This document shows, piece after piece, positions 7,686 through 15,901 of a stretch of 64,000 nucleotides of DNA (position 1 is the first letter of the stretch; each line of letters starts with the position of its first letter). Made by a program: the position numbers and the translations under genes. Below the pieces are notes generated by a model, which was not told where the DNA came from, made no database searches, and saw nothing but the letters and a program-made list of their open reading frames with translations. This DNA comes from DAHUZL01 sp035533215 (lineage in GTDB: Bacteria > Chloroflexota > Dormibacteria > Aeolococcales > Bog-877), in contig DATLUG010000020.1 of the NCBI GenBank assembly GCA_035533215.1, positions 1 through 64,000 on the forward strand, read 5' to 3'.

Positions 7686-8654
7686 TCAGGGTACGGGATC
7701 GTCTCGCCGCGGCGGGGCTCCGCCTTCCGCTGCCAGCGCCTCCAGCAGCATGCCGTCGCGAAGGCCCCGCTCGGTGACCGTGAGGTCCGCGAGCCGGTAG
7801 TGGCGTGCGAGGGCGGCCAGCAGCTGGGTGCCGCCCGCCAGCAGCCGGGCCCGTTCGGGATGGAGCCCGGTGGCGGCGGCGACCGCGGCGCTCGCCGCCC
7901 CGTCCGTCACCGCCTGAGCCCGGACGAGCTCGGCGGTGGAGAGCGTGACCGGCCGGTCGGCGATCGCGGGCCCGAGCTCCCCCGTGCCCTCGCCGGTCCT
8001 CGGTCTGGGGTGCCCGAGCAGGATCGGGAGATTGGCAGCGGTGCCCCCGGTGGCGACCCCGACGCTCGGCGAGCCCGGCGGAGCTCCCTCCAGCGCCCGG
8101 GCGATCGTGCGCGCGGCGGCGGCCCGGTCGGACGGAGACGGCGGGTCCTGGAAGCCGTGACGCTGGACAACGGCGTCGCTCCCGATGGGAAGGCTGAGGG
8201 CGGCGAGCACCCCCGCACCCCGACCGAGGACGATCTCGGTGCTGGCACCGCCGCAGTCGAACATCACCACCTCGGTCTCGGTCCCCACCCCGCCCGCGGT
8301 GGCCCCGCGGAAGCTGAGTCGGGCCTCCTCCTCGCCACTGAGGATCCGGAGTCCCAGCCCGCAGCGGGCCCGGACCGCCTCCACCAGGTCCTCCCGGTCG
8401 GCGGCCCGGCGCACCGCCTCGGTCGCCGCCAGCCAGACCCGGGCCGCCCCCGCCTCCCGCGCCAGCCCCACCAGCCGAGCCACGGTCTCGGCCGTCGCGG
8501 CGACGGCGGCCGTGCCGAGCCGGCCGTCGGCCGCCACCCGCCGACCCAGCCGGGCCAGCACCACGGCGTGGCGGCGCCCGGTGAGGCCGCCCGGTGCGAC
8601 GGTCGCCACCAGCAGGTGGATGGTGTTGGAGCCGACGTCGATCGCGGCCACCAC
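7686..8654 (-). CDS. Ppx/GppA-family phosphatase
   Basis: The protein belongs to the exopolyphosphatase / pppGpp-phosphatase family of the ASKHA fold. The phosphate-1 motif AAIDVGSNTIHLLVA begins at residue 3, and the phosphate-2 motif FDCGGASTEIVLGRG is near residue 130; GGTAANLP is the adenosine/base-side glycine loop near 215. At 322 residues it has only the catalytic N-terminal domains and lacks the HD-like C-terminal half of long Ppx enzymes, the usual short form in Actinobacteria and Chloroflexota. It would cleave polyphosphate or pppGpp and so link to stringent control. The start codon is GTG. Confidence 0.88.
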   Translation of the reverse strand: MVAAIDVGSNTIHLLVATVAPGGLTGRRHAVVLARLGRRVAADGRLGTAAVAATAETVARLVGLAREAGAARVWLAATEAVRRAADREDLVEAVRARCGLGLRILSGEEEARLSFRGATAGGVGTETEVVMFDCGGASTEIVLGRGAGVLAALSLPIGSDAVVQRHGFQDPPSPSDRAAAARTIARALEGAPPGSPSVGVATGGTAANLPILLGHPRPRTGEGTGELGPAIADRPVTLSTAELVRAQAVTDGAASAAVAAATGLHPERARLLAGGTQLLAALARHYRLADLTVTERGLRDGMLLEALAAEGGAPPRRDDPVP

Positions 8655-8716
8655 CCCGTCCCGACCCCCGAGCGGACGCGCCGCCCCGCCGGTGGCCGGG
8701 GTTCCGGGCGGCCCGG

Positions 8717-9046
8717 TCAGAGGTCCTCGTCGCCGGTGGGCTCGGGCTGCACCGAGAGGGTGCCGTCCCGACCGACCCGGACCGGGAACCGCCTCACGAA
8801 GATGGCGTCCGAGGCGGGGGAGACGCCGGTGCGGACGTCGTAGGTGTCGCCGTCCCAGGGGCAGGTGACGACGGCGCCGCGGAGGGTCCCCTCCCCGATC
8901 GGGCCTCCGCTCGCGCAGGCGTTCTGGAGGGCGTGGAAGACGCCGTCGACGTTGAACACCGCGACCTCCACCCCGTCCGCGTCCACGACGAGGCCGGTGC
9001 CGACTGGGATCTCCTCCGTCCTGGCCACCGGCACGAACCGAGCCAC
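8717..9046 (-). CDS. Rieske-fold protein lacking the histidine ligands
   Basis: This 109-residue single-domain protein matches the Rieske ferredoxin fold: an opening strand FVPVARTEEIPVGTG, then VFNVDGVFHALQNACASGGPI and VVTCPWDGDTYDVRTG. A true Rieske site is CxH...CxxH. Here the two cysteines remain (CAS near residue 46 and CPWD near 65), but the histidines are replaced by Ser and Asp, so a normal [2Fe-2S] cluster cannot be bound in the usual way. I chose the GTG at 9046, because the longer open frame overlaps the promoter and start of the gene on the opposite strand. It lies 62 bases before the Ppx/GppA gene. It could be a structural relic or a non-redox binding domain. Confidence 0.75.
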   Translation of the reverse strand: MARFVPVARTEEIPVGTGLVVDADGVEVAVFNVDGVFHALQNACASGGPIGEGTLRGAVVTCPWDGDTYDVRTGVSPASDAIFVRRFPVRVGRDGTLSVQPEPTGDEDL

Positions 9047-9112
9047 GGGCGGATTATGCGCACGGGCGCGCGCTCGTGCGCCCCGCGGTCGGTCTCTGCG
9101 ATGATCCGCCCG

Positions 9113-9373
9113 ATGACGGAGGCCACGGTGGACGCCGCACCGGGGATGAGCGATGCCGAGCTCACCGCCAGGATCCGCGGCCTGCTGGCGGATTCGGTCG
9201 GCGCCAGCAGCGTGCATGCGGTCCGACCGGAGCCGGCCACGGTCGTGATCGACGCCCACACGATCTCGAACTTCCTTCCGGTCCTGGCGCCGGCCTCACG
9301 CCGCCAGCTGGTCGCGGCGATCCGGGCCTGGCTGCCGGAGGTCGAGGTCGTCCGCTTCGACCCCCACCACTGA
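9113..9373 (+). CDS. Small hypothetical protein
   Basis: An 86-residue protein without a recognised family. The sequence suggests an alpha/beta mini-domain: helix SDAELTARIRGLL, strand ATVVIDAHTI, helix ASRRQLVAAIRAWL, and strand VEVVRF ending in DPHH. Codon bias is strongly G/C at third positions, like real neighbours. A second in-frame ATG lies four codons upstream, at 9101. It is followed 31 bases later by a small HTH protein on the same strand, so the two may share a transcript. Confidence 0.55.
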   Translation: MTEATVDAAPGMSDAELTARIRGLLADSVGASSVHAVRPEPATVVIDAHTISNFLPVLAPASRRQLVAAIRAWLPEVEVVRFDPHH

Positions 9374-9404
9374 GGAAGGGCGCCCCGCCCGCGCCCGCAC
9401 CAAC

Positions 9405-9674
9405 GTGCCCGAGCCGGCCGCCGATCCCGACCGCCCCCACCTCTACGGCCCGGTCGAGGTGGGGGCGATGCTGGGGGTGAAGCCGCAGGTGGTCATCAAC
9501 TGGATCCGGGAGGGGCGAGCGCTCCCCCACGGCCGGGACGACCTGGGCCGCAACCGCTTCACCGACGCCGATGTGGCCCAGCTGCGGGCGAGCCTGGGGA
9601 CGCGCCGGACCCATGCTCGCCCCCGGCCGGCCCCGGACGCCGGCACCGGTGGCCCGGGGGCGCCGACGGTGTGA
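9405..9674 (+). CDS. Small MerR/excisionase-like DNA-binding protein
   Basis: The 89-residue protein has a MerR- or excisionase-like winged helix in its first 70 residues: YGPVEVGAMLGVKPQVVINWIREGRALPHGRD, then a conserved R-N-R-F-T-D-A-D-V-A-Q-L segment. The tail is Pro/Arg/Gly-rich. No dimerisation or ligand domain follows, so it may be a DNA-bending or regulatory factor and not a classical MerR sensor. The start is GTG at 9405, with no strong Shine-Dalgarno. No phage or integrase gene is nearby to support an excisionase role. Confidence 0.65.
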   Translation: MPEPAADPDRPHLYGPVEVGAMLGVKPQVVINWIREGRALPHGRDDLGRNRFTDADVAQLRASLGTRRTHARPRPAPDAGTGGPGAPTV

Positions 9675-9809
9675 GGGGTCCTGGGCCATCGGGGCCCTCG
9701 CTACCATGGGGCGGCCGGAGGCGGCCGCGGCCTCGCCGCTGCGTCCTCGCCCCGGTCGCCCGCGCACGGCCCGGGCGAGCGCCAGGCCGGATGGGAGGAG
9801 CGTGGGTAC

Positions 9810-11321
9810 GTGGACGTTGCACTGACGACCGGGGACCTCGGCGACCTTCGAGCGGACGCGCTGGTGCTGCCCCACCTGGCGGATGAGCCCCTGGGGCCGC
9901 TGGCGGCGGCCGCGGACGCCGAGCTGGGCGGGCTGCTCTCCGAGATGCGGTCGTCGGGCGAGGCCTCGGCGGAGTTCCCCTCCCGGACCATCGTCGCCAC
10001 CCTCGGCCGGTTGCCGGTGGCCCGGGTCGCGCTGGTGGCCCTGGGGCCGGCGGCGCAACTCGACGGCTATCGCCTCCGCAACGCCCTGGAGCTCTGCGGC
10101 CGGCAGCTGAAGCGGACGGCGCGCCGGGTGGCGGTCGCGGTCGAGCCGCGGGTGCTGGCCGCGCTGGGGGGCGACCCGGCGGCCGTGCTCCGCGGCGCCG
10201 TCGAGGGTCTCGGGCTCGCCAACTCCGAGACCGATGCCGATCGGAGCTCGCCGAGGAACCCGGGAACGATCGCGGCGGTGGTGGTCCTCGGGCTGGGGGC
10301 GGGGGACCGGCAGCTGGAGGGCGCCGCCCACCAGGCCGGCCTGCTGGCCGACGCCACCAACACCGCGCGCCGCTGGCAGTGGCGACCGAGCAACCGGTTC
10401 ACCCCCACCCAGGTGGCGGAGGAGGCGGTGGCGGTGGCGCGCGAGACCGGGCTCGAGGCCCAGGTCCTGGAACCGTCCGAGATGACCGCCCTCGGGATGG
10501 GGACCCTCCTCTCGGTGGCACGCGGCTCCCACGAACCCGCCCGGCTGGTCGTCCTCCGCTACCGCGGCCCCGCCGGGCGGCCGGCCGGCACCGAGCTGGC
10601 GCTGGTGGGCAAGGGCATCACCTTCGACTCCGGCGGGATCTCGATCAAGCCGGCGGCGGGGATGGCGACCATGAAGGCGGACATGAGCGGGGGCGCGGCG
10701 GTGATCTGCGCGATGGGGGTGATCGCCCAGCTGGAGCCGGCGATCCCGGTGATGGGGGTGGTGCCGCTCACCGAGAACATGCCCGGGGGAGGGGCGACCA
10801 AGCCCGGCGACGTGGTCCGGGCGATGGACGGGACCACGGTCGAGATCACCAACACCGACGCCGAGGGTCGGCTGGTGCTGGCCGATGCCCTCGCCTACGC
10901 CATCAAGCTCGGCGCCACCCACCTGGTCGACGTGGCCACCCTCACCGGGGCGGTGTCGGTCGCCCTCGGCCACCCGGTCGCCGGGGCGATGAGCAACGAC
11001 CGCGCCCTGCTCGACCAGGTCCGCCAGGCCGCCGACCGCGCCGGGGAGCGGGTCTGGGAGCTGCCCATGTTCCCCGAGCACGACGTGGTGCTGGAGAGCG
11101 ACGTGGCCGACGTCAAGAACGCCGCCGAGGTCCGCGCCGCCGGCTCCATCAACGGCGCCGTCTTCCTGCGCCGCTTCGTCGGCGGGCGGCCCTGGGTCCA
11201 CCTCGACATCGCAGGGGCCGCCTGGAACGACCAGACGGGCCTTGCCCGGCTGGTCCCCAAGGGCCCCACCGGGGTGATGACGCGCACGCTCGCGCACCTG
11301 CCCTTCGTCGTCGCCGGCTGA
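9810..11321 (+). CDS. pepA: Leucyl aminopeptidase (M17 family)
   Basis: Cytosolic two-metal aminopeptidase that removes N-terminal residues from peptides; the PepA branch can also bind DNA. The 503-residue length is normal. The catalytic core starts at about residue 255 with LVGKGITFDSGGISIKPA, supplying the Lys and Asp metal ligands. It continues with MKADMSGGAAV, then the family signature NTDAEGRL at 348-355, which supplies the Asp/Glu ligands and catalytic Arg. The N-terminal macro-like domain is present but divergent. A -10-like TACCAT lies near 9701. The gene converges with the metallo-hydrolase gene, with 14 bases between stops. Confidence 0.96.
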   Translation: MDVALTTGDLGDLRADALVLPHLADEPLGPLAAAADAELGGLLSEMRSSGEASAEFPSRTIVATLGRLPVARVALVALGPAAQLDGYRLRNALELCGRQLKRTARRVAVAVEPRVLAALGGDPAAVLRGAVEGLGLANSETDADRSSPRNPGTIAAVVVLGLGAGDRQLEGAAHQAGLLADATNTARRWQWRPSNRFTPTQVAEEAVAVARETGLEAQVLEPSEMTALGMGTLLSVARGSHEPARLVVLRYRGPAGRPAGTELALVGKGITFDSGGISIKPAAGMATMKADMSGGAAVICAMGVIAQLEPAIPVMGVVPLTENMPGGGATKPGDVVRAMDGTTVEITNTDAEGRLVLADALAYAIKLGATHLVDVATLTGAVSVALGHPVAGAMSNDRALLDQVRQAADRAGERVWELPMFPEHDVVLESDVADVKNAAEVRAAGSINGAVFLRRFVGGRPWVHLDIAGAAWNDQTGLARLVPKGPTGVMTRTLAHLPFVVAG

Positions 11322-11335
11322 CGGGCCGGCGATCG

Positions 11336-12160
11336 TCAGGCGCGCAGCGCGAAGGTCGGCTCGCCGCCGGGGTCGTCCCCCACCCGCTCCACCCGTCCCT
11401 CCGCCTCCAGCTTGAGGCAGTGGGCGAGCACCGTGCGGGCGGCTGCGGCCCAGAGGGTGGGCGTGACCGCGGCGTAGAGGCCGGGCACCAGGTCGGTGGG
11501 GTGGTGCGGGCCGTCCGCGAGGGCGGCCAGGACGGCCCGCTCCCGCTCCGCCCGGTGGCGCAGGATCCCGTCGATGGCGGCGGTCGGGTCGGTGAGGGGG
11601 TCGCCGTGGCCGGGGAGGAGGACCCGCAGGGGGAGGGAGCGGAGACGCCTCAGCGCGAGGAGATAGGCGGGGAGGTCGCCCGCCGGCGGGTCGATCACCG
11701 TGGTCGCGCCGCCGAGGACGTGGTCGCCGGTGAAGCAGGCGCCGTCGTCCTCGGCGAACAGGCAGATGTGGTCGGGGGCGTGCCCCGGGGTGTGGAGGAC
11801 CCGGAGCGCGTGCCGCCCGACCTCCAGCCGGTCGCCGTCGTGGAGGGCGAGCTCCCCCCGGCCCCAGGCTGAGGTGTGGTGGACCCCCACCCCGACCCCC
11901 AGCGAAGCGGCCAGCTGGGCGGCTCCCTCGCGGTGGTCCGGGTGGCTGTGGGTGCAGACCAGGCGCACGATGCGGCCGGGGGCCGCCGCCGTCTGGATCG
12001 CCTGGCGGTGGCCGGGGTCGTCCGGCCCCGGGTCGACCACGGTGACCTCGTCGTCGCCGACCAGCCAGGTGTTGGTGCCGGCCAGGGTCATGGGACCGGG
12101 GTTCGGCGCCAGCAGCCGGATCACCCGGAGCGGGCCCGGACCGGCGGCCTCAGCCGCCAT
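11336..12160 (-). CDS. Metallo-beta-lactamase-fold hydrolase (LACTB2-like)
   Basis: The 274-residue protein resembles the LACTB2 / RNase-like and thioesterase MBL group. The N-terminal strand GTNTWLVGDDEVTVVDPGPDD is followed by the metal motif THSHPDHREG at about residue 70, H-T-P-G-H at about 124, a conserved Asp in FTGDHVLGG, and LLPGHGDP. A winged-helix-like C-terminal extension (residues 195-270, VLAALADGPHHPTDLV) is typical of this subfamily. Its start overlaps the Nudix gene's end by 11 bases, so it is the last gene of a three-gene coupled operon with a Nudix hydrolase and a phosphoribosyltransferase-like protein. Confidence 0.88.
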   Translation of the reverse strand: MAAEAAGPGPLRVIRLLAPNPGPMTLAGTNTWLVGDDEVTVVDPGPDDPGHRQAIQTAAAPGRIVRLVCTHSHPDHREGAAQLAASLGVGVGVHHTSAWGRGELALHDGDRLEVGRHALRVLHTPGHAPDHICLFAEDDGACFTGDHVLGGATTVIDPPAGDLPAYLLALRRLRSLPLRVLLPGHGDPLTDPTAAIDGILRHRAERERAVLAALADGPHHPTDLVPGLYAAVTPTLWAAAARTVLAHCLKLEAEGRVERVGDDPGGEPTFALRA

Positions 12161-12935
12161 GGCCGGGGCGGAGGACGGCCGGATCCAGCCCCGGGACTCG
12201 CTCCCTCGTCAGGTCGCCGAGGTCGGGCACGACGGTGGTCACCTCCCGCGCCCGGGCCGCGGTCAGCGCCGCCGCGACGCTGGCGTGTCCGGCGACCCAT
12301 GCCAGCACCGCGCGCGTCGGGGGGAGGAGCTGCCAGCTCCCCTCGATCCCGTGGGCGAGCGCCGCCCCGGGGGCGGACCAGGTGCACCGGACGTGCTCGC
12401 CGCGAGGGTCGGCTACGGCGGCCTGCCGGTCGGGGGCCCGGGTGAGGTAGAAGCGGGTGTCGTAGCGTCGCGGGAGACCGGCCGGGGTGATCCAGTGGGC
12501 GATGAAGGCGAGCTGGCCGAGGTCGGGTCGGAGCCCGTGGTCCGCCAGCTGCCGGCGGAGGGCGCCGGCATCGCCCTCCAGCAGCCGCTCGCGGGTGATG
12601 GCGAGGGCCGCCGCCAGCCCCTCCGGGATCGGGCGCCCGTCGCCGTCCCGGGCCAGGAGGATCCCCGTCTCCTCGAAGCACTCGCGCACGGCGGCGACCG
12701 CGCAGGCGAGCGGCGCGCGGAGGTCCCGGCCGACGCCGGCGGTGCTCGCGGCCGCCCAGGCGGGGTGGCGGTCGGCCGGGTCCACCCCGCCCCCGGGGAA
12801 GACCGTGGCCCGGGGGGCGAACGTGGCCGAGGCGGGCCGCTCGAGGAGGAGGACCTCGAGCGGCCCGCCACCCGCCGGGCCGTCGCGTACGAGCACGACC
12901 GTGGCCGCGTCGCGGGGCACCGCCGCCGCCCTCAT
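12150..12935 (-). CDS. Nudix hydrolase, NUDT19-like
   Basis: The 261-residue protein hydrolyses nucleoside-diphosphate-linked compounds. The Nudix box is split in the way of the NUDT7/NUDT19 and actinobacterial group: FPGGGVDPADR near residue 46, then an insertion of about 25 residues, then VRECFEETGILLA, which carries the REXXEE metal-binding core. The start overlaps the upstream phosphoribosyltransferase-like gene by 4 bases. NUDT19 relatives cleave coenzyme A and related compounds, but the present substrate is unknown; the operon partner suggests pyridine-nucleotide or related pyrophosphates. Confidence 0.87.
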   Translation of the reverse strand: MRAAAVPRDAATVVLVRDGPAGGGPLEVLLLERPASATFAPRATVFPGGGVDPADRHPAWAAASTAGVGRDLRAPLACAVAAVRECFEETGILLARDGDGRPIPEGLAAALAITRERLLEGDAGALRRQLADHGLRPDLGQLAFIAHWITPAGLPRRYDTRFYLTRAPDRQAAVADPRGEHVRCTWSAPGAALAHGIEGSWQLLPPTRAVLAWVAGHASVAAALTAARAREVTTVVPDLGDLTRERVPGLDPAVLRPGHGG

Positions 12936-14005
12936 CGGACCGGCTCCAGCCGCTCACTGGGGTGCTCGTGCCGTCCCGCCTTGGCGCATGGACGGCCGTC
13001 CACCCTGACGATGTCGGCGGTGAAGTCGAACCGCCCCCGGAAGAAGGCGCTCCCCACCCCGAAGGCGTCGACGGGGACCCCGGCGGCCTCGAAGGCGGCG
13101 ATCCGGTGGGCATCGAAGCCGCCGCTGGCGACGATCTGCACCGACCGGAACCCGGCCTCGTCGAGAGCGGCCCGCACCATCCGGCAGAGCTCGGGGGTCA
13201 CCCCCCCGGGCGGCACCTCGCCCATCAGCGGGAGCATGCTCCGGTCGACCATGTGCTGGGAGGTGTCGAGGCGCACGCCCCACAGCCGCGGGCCGAGGGC
13301 CCGGGCCACCGCCAGCGACGTCCGAACGCAGTCGTTCTCGAAGTCGACCAGCACCGTGATCTGGACGTCGGGGTCGACGTGCTCGGCGAACTTCTCCGCC
13401 GCGCGCACGGTGTCGCCCCCGTAGGCGGCGATGAGAGCGTGGGGGACGGTGCCGATGCCGCGGGCGCCCCACCACGAGGCCTGGGCGTCGGTGGAGACGC
13501 CGATGGCCCCCGCCACGTGGGCGGCCCAGCCGTCGCCGGTCTGGACCGCGTGGTGGTCGAAGCGGGCCGGGAAGAAGATGATCGGTTTGCCCCGCGCGGC
13601 CCGGACCACCCGGCGCACGTTGGTGGCCACCTTGGTGCGGCGGGTGAGGACCCCGAGGACCACCGTCTCCAGGTGGGCGAAGAGTCCGTAGTCGCCCTCG
13701 ATCGTGAGCACCGGCTCCCACGGCTCGATCTCGTCGCCGTCGTAGAGGGCGCGCACGGTGAGCCCGGACCAGCGCTTGGAGCCGAGCTTGAGCAGGGCGA
13801 TCGCCTCGTCGATCCCGCCCAGGACCGCGGCCCGGCGCTGGAAGACCTGCATCACGACCCGGGGATGGGCGCGGTCGCGGGCCAGCACCGTGAGGGTGTG
13901 GTTGAAGTACGCGTCGGAGTAGTACCCCTGGCGGATCTTGACCACCGGCAGGCGGAAGACCGCGGGGTCGAGGCGCTCTCGGCGCCCCGGCCCGGGCGGG
14001 GTCAA
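12932..14005 (-). CDS. Nicotinate phosphoribosyltransferase-like protein
   Basis: The 357-residue protein belongs to the nicotinate / quinolinate phosphoribosyltransferase superfamily (type II PRTase fold). The N-terminal part has VVKIRQGYYSDAYFN, then HLETVVLGVLTRRTKVATN, which matches the helix that forms the dimer active site. The barrel contains FPARFDHHAVQTGDGWAA, a VDFEND strand and SGGFD. True NAPRTases are usually longer (about 400-480), so this is the short branch whose substrate is not always nicotinate. It is the first gene of the operon with the Nudix and metallo-hydrolase genes, and its start overlaps the end of the upstream hypothetical gene by 4 bases. Confidence 0.8.
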   Translation of the reverse strand: MTPPGPGRRERLDPAVFRLPVVKIRQGYYSDAYFNHTLTVLARDRAHPRVVMQVFQRRAAVLGGIDEAIALLKLGSKRWSGLTVRALYDGDEIEPWEPVLTIEGDYGLFAHLETVVLGVLTRRTKVATNVRRVVRAARGKPIIFFPARFDHHAVQTGDGWAAHVAGAIGVSTDAQASWWGARGIGTVPHALIAAYGGDTVRAAEKFAEHVDPDVQITVLVDFENDCVRTSLAVARALGPRLWGVRLDTSQHMVDRSMLPLMGEVPPGGVTPELCRMVRAALDEAGFRSVQIVASGGFDAHRIAAFEAAGVPVDAFGVGSAFFRGRFDFTADIVRVDGRPCAKAGRHEHPSERLEPVR

Positions 14006-14526
14006 GTGACCACGTCCTCCCGCTCCGCGAAGCTGAGGATCCGGCGCGGCTGGAGGAGGGCGAACGGGCGCTGGATGCTGACCGGCTCCCGGGTCAGGGC
14101 GGGTACCCAGACGGCGCTGAGGTTGCGCACCGGGATGAAGTCGTCGAGGTTGCGCTCGATCGTCTCGCGCAGGCCCAGGCGGGGCTCCAGGAACACCTCG
14201 CAGACCAGGGAGAAGGCGTCGGTGCTGACGGCCACCCGCCGGATCACCTTCTCCACCAGCAGCGCACTCCGCCGACCCGTCTCGAGCGGGGCCTCGTGGA
14301 CGGGGGCGACGAAGACGATCGAGGCCTTCGCCACCAGGGCCGAGGTCTCGACGTGGCTGACCACCGGGTAGGTGCTGGCGAGCGGCTCCAGGGAGACGTT
14401 CCGCACCTCCAGGAAGTCGGCGCGGCGGTTGACGACGTCGGTGAGACGGAGCGGGGCCGTCACCGCGATCTCGCCCGTCAGCTTGAGGAACGAGCTGAAA
14501 ATGACGACAGCCTCACCGCCATCCAT
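14002..14526 (-). CDS. Conserved hypothetical protein (DUF6812-like)
   Basis: The 174-residue protein is all-beta in appearance. It has two paired segments of similar character: VVIFSSFLKLTGEIAV...VNRRADFLEVRNVSLEP, and a later RFRLGLRET / LDDFIPVRNLSAVWV. It resembles small conserved proteins of Chloroflexota/Dormibacterota annotated as DUF6812, but I recognise this only loosely. No signal peptide or membrane segment is visible. A minus-strand TATACT (14535-14540) ends 8 bases before the ATG, so the message is probably leaderless. It leads into the phosphoribosyltransferase-Nudix-MBL genes by a 4-base overlap, making a four-gene operon. Confidence 0.65.
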   Translation of the reverse strand: MDGGEAVVIFSSFLKLTGEIAVTAPLRLTDVVNRRADFLEVRNVSLEPLASTYPVVSHVETSALVAKASIVFVAPVHEAPLETGRRSALLVEKVIRRVAVSTDAFSLVCEVFLEPRLGLRETIERNLDDFIPVRNLSAVWVPALTREPVSIQRPFALLQPRRILSFAEREDVVT

Positions 14527-14534
14527 GGGGCCGA

Positions 14535-14540
14535 AGTATA
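14535..14540 (-). promoter_or_regulatory. -10 box for a leaderless transcript
   Basis: The minus strand reads TATACT, ending 8 bases before the ATG at 14526. A start site about 7 bases downstream would fall on or next to the start codon. Only 30 bases separate this start from the divergent birA start at 14557, so the two promoters must overlap each other's coding sequence. Confidence 0.5.
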
Positions 14541-14556
14541 GGGAGGCCCGCACCGG

Positions 14557-15492
14557 GTGCCAGCCGATCGACCGCCCGCCGGCGCCACCCCGGATGCCCG
14601 AGTCGCGGACGATCGGGCGCCCCTCGACCGGGCGCGCCTGGCCCGCCGTCTGCTCGAAGCCGGGTGCTCCGGCCCCGTCCGGGTCGTGACCCGCACCGAC
14701 AGCACCCAGGCGCGAGCCCGCACCGCCGCCCTCGGAGGGGCGCCCGCAGGGTGGACGATCCTGGCGGAGGAGCAGACCCGCGGCCGCGGCCGCAGCGGCC
14801 GCGGCTGGTGGGCGCCCCCCAGGTCGGCGATCCTGGGATCGATGGTGCTCCGCCCGGAGCTTCCGCCGGAGCGTCTGCGCGGGCTCAGCCTCGTGGCTGG
14901 GGTGGCGGTGGCGGAGGCTGTCCGCGCCGCCGGGGTCGCCGATGTCTGGCTCAAGTGGCCCAACGACTGCCTCGCGGGCGGCCGAAAGCTGGCCGGGGTG
15001 CTCGCCGAGGTGGTCCCCGGCGGCCCCTCCAGGATGCTCCCGGCGGTGCTGGTGGGGGTCGGGTGCAACGTCCGGATCGCCCCATCGGAGTGGCCGGAGG
15101 AGCTGACCGACGGCGCCACCAGCTGTTGGGCGGAGGGCGCGCCGGTCGAGCGCAGCGAGCTGGCGGCCGCCATCCTGGCCGGGGTCTGGGCCGGCTACCA
15201 GCGGTGGCGCCGGGAGGGGTTGGGCTGGGTGATCGACGCCTGGCTCCGGCTCGACCGCCATCGCGGCACCCTGGTGGAGGCGAGAGGCCCGGACGGGCCC
15301 ATCCGCGGCCTTGTGACCGGGCTCAGCGACGAGGGGAGCCTCTGCCTCCTCACCGACTCGGGACCGAGGGTGGTGGAGGCGGGCGAGGTGCTGGGGCTGC
15401 GGGCCCCGGGTGGCTCCCCCGAGGTGGCCCGTGGCCGGGGACCGGCGAGCCGCCGCCCGCCGGGTGGGGGTGCGGACCGCGCAAGTTCTTGA
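14557..15492 (+). CDS. birA: Biotin-[acetyl-CoA-carboxylase] ligase
   Basis: Biotin protein ligase that activates biotin as biotinyl-AMP and attaches it to carboxylase carrier domains. The catalytic loop is RGRGRSGRGWWAP (around residue 84), the equivalent of the GRGRxGR biotin loop. LKWPNDCLAGGRKLAGVL supplies the catalytic Lys, and VGVGCNV follows. There is no N-terminal HTH, so it is a class I, non-regulatory ligase. The C-terminal SH3-like domain is present (LVEARGPDGPIRGLVTGLSDEG), followed by a Gly/Arg-rich tail. The start codon is GTG. No biotin-synthesis genes are nearby. Confidence 0.94.
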   Translation: MPADRPPAGATPDARVADDRAPLDRARLARRLLEAGCSGPVRVVTRTDSTQARARTAALGGAPAGWTILAEEQTRGRGRSGRGWWAPPRSAILGSMVLRPELPPERLRGLSLVAGVAVAEAVRAAGVADVWLKWPNDCLAGGRKLAGVLAEVVPGGPSRMLPAVLVGVGCNVRIAPSEWPEELTDGATSCWAEGAPVERSELAAAILAGVWAGYQRWRREGLGWVIDAWLRLDRHRGTLVEARGPDGPIRGLVTGLSDEGSLCLLTDSGPRVVEAGEVLGLRAPGGSPEVARGRGPASRRPPGGGADRASS

Positions 15493-15517
15493 CGAGTCGC
15501 CGGGAGGTGCCTACGAT
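15489..15517 (+). promoter_or_regulatory. Sigma-70-type promoter for the small gene at 15584
   Basis: TTGACG (15489-15494) and TACGAT (15512-15517) are separated by exactly 17 bases, a near-consensus housekeeping promoter. It leaves a leader of about 60 bases before the GTG at 15584. The -35 overlaps the stop codon of birA. Confidence 0.65.
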
Positions 15518-15583
15518 GGGGGCGAGGCTCGCGGCGTGTGCTGGCGCGCCGTGGCGTCCCAACCCCCTGCCTGAGGAGCGACC

Positions 15584-15901
15584 GTGCCCACGATCGAAGA
15601 AACGTGCGTTGCGATCACACGACTCGAGCACAAGTGGGAGGTCGAGAAGACCCAGCGGTACGCGCGCCGCAACAAGATCCGCTACATCGACCGGCTCCTC
15701 AATGAGCTGGAGCAGCTGAACATCGCCGACGAGGCGGAGATCCCCGGCGAGCTGCGGGGCCTCTGCAAGGAGTTCGTCGACGGTGAGGCCCACCCGCTCG
15801 CCCAGCGGGCCGCCGCGGAGGTGCCGATCGCCGAGTGGATGGACGCCCTCTACGACGTCCAGGACAGCCTCATGTTCGCGATGGAGGACGATGAGGAGTA
15901 G
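15584..15901 (+). CDS. Small acidic helical protein, unknown
   Basis: The 105-residue protein is charged, largely helical and soluble: EETCVAITRLEHKWEVEKTQRYARRNKIRYIDRLL suggests a basic-acidic helix pair, and the C-terminus is acidic, ending in MEDDEE. It has no recognised family. It has its own strong promoter and lies directly upstream of a tRNA-Arg gene (70 bases). The combination of a strong promoter and small size suggests an abundant protein. The GTG start has GAGGAGCG just upstream. Confidence 0.7.
   Translation: MPTIEETCVAITRLEHKWEVEKTQRYARRNKIRYIDRLLNELEQLNIADEAEIPGELRGLCKEFVDGEAHPLAQRAAAEVPIAEWMDALYDVQDSLMFAMEDDEE

Noticed and set aside
8717..9259. Longer start for the Rieske-like gene
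   Set aside because: The extra part lies over the start of the opposite-strand gene and is Arg/Ala-rich; the GTG at 9046 matches the beginning of the domain.
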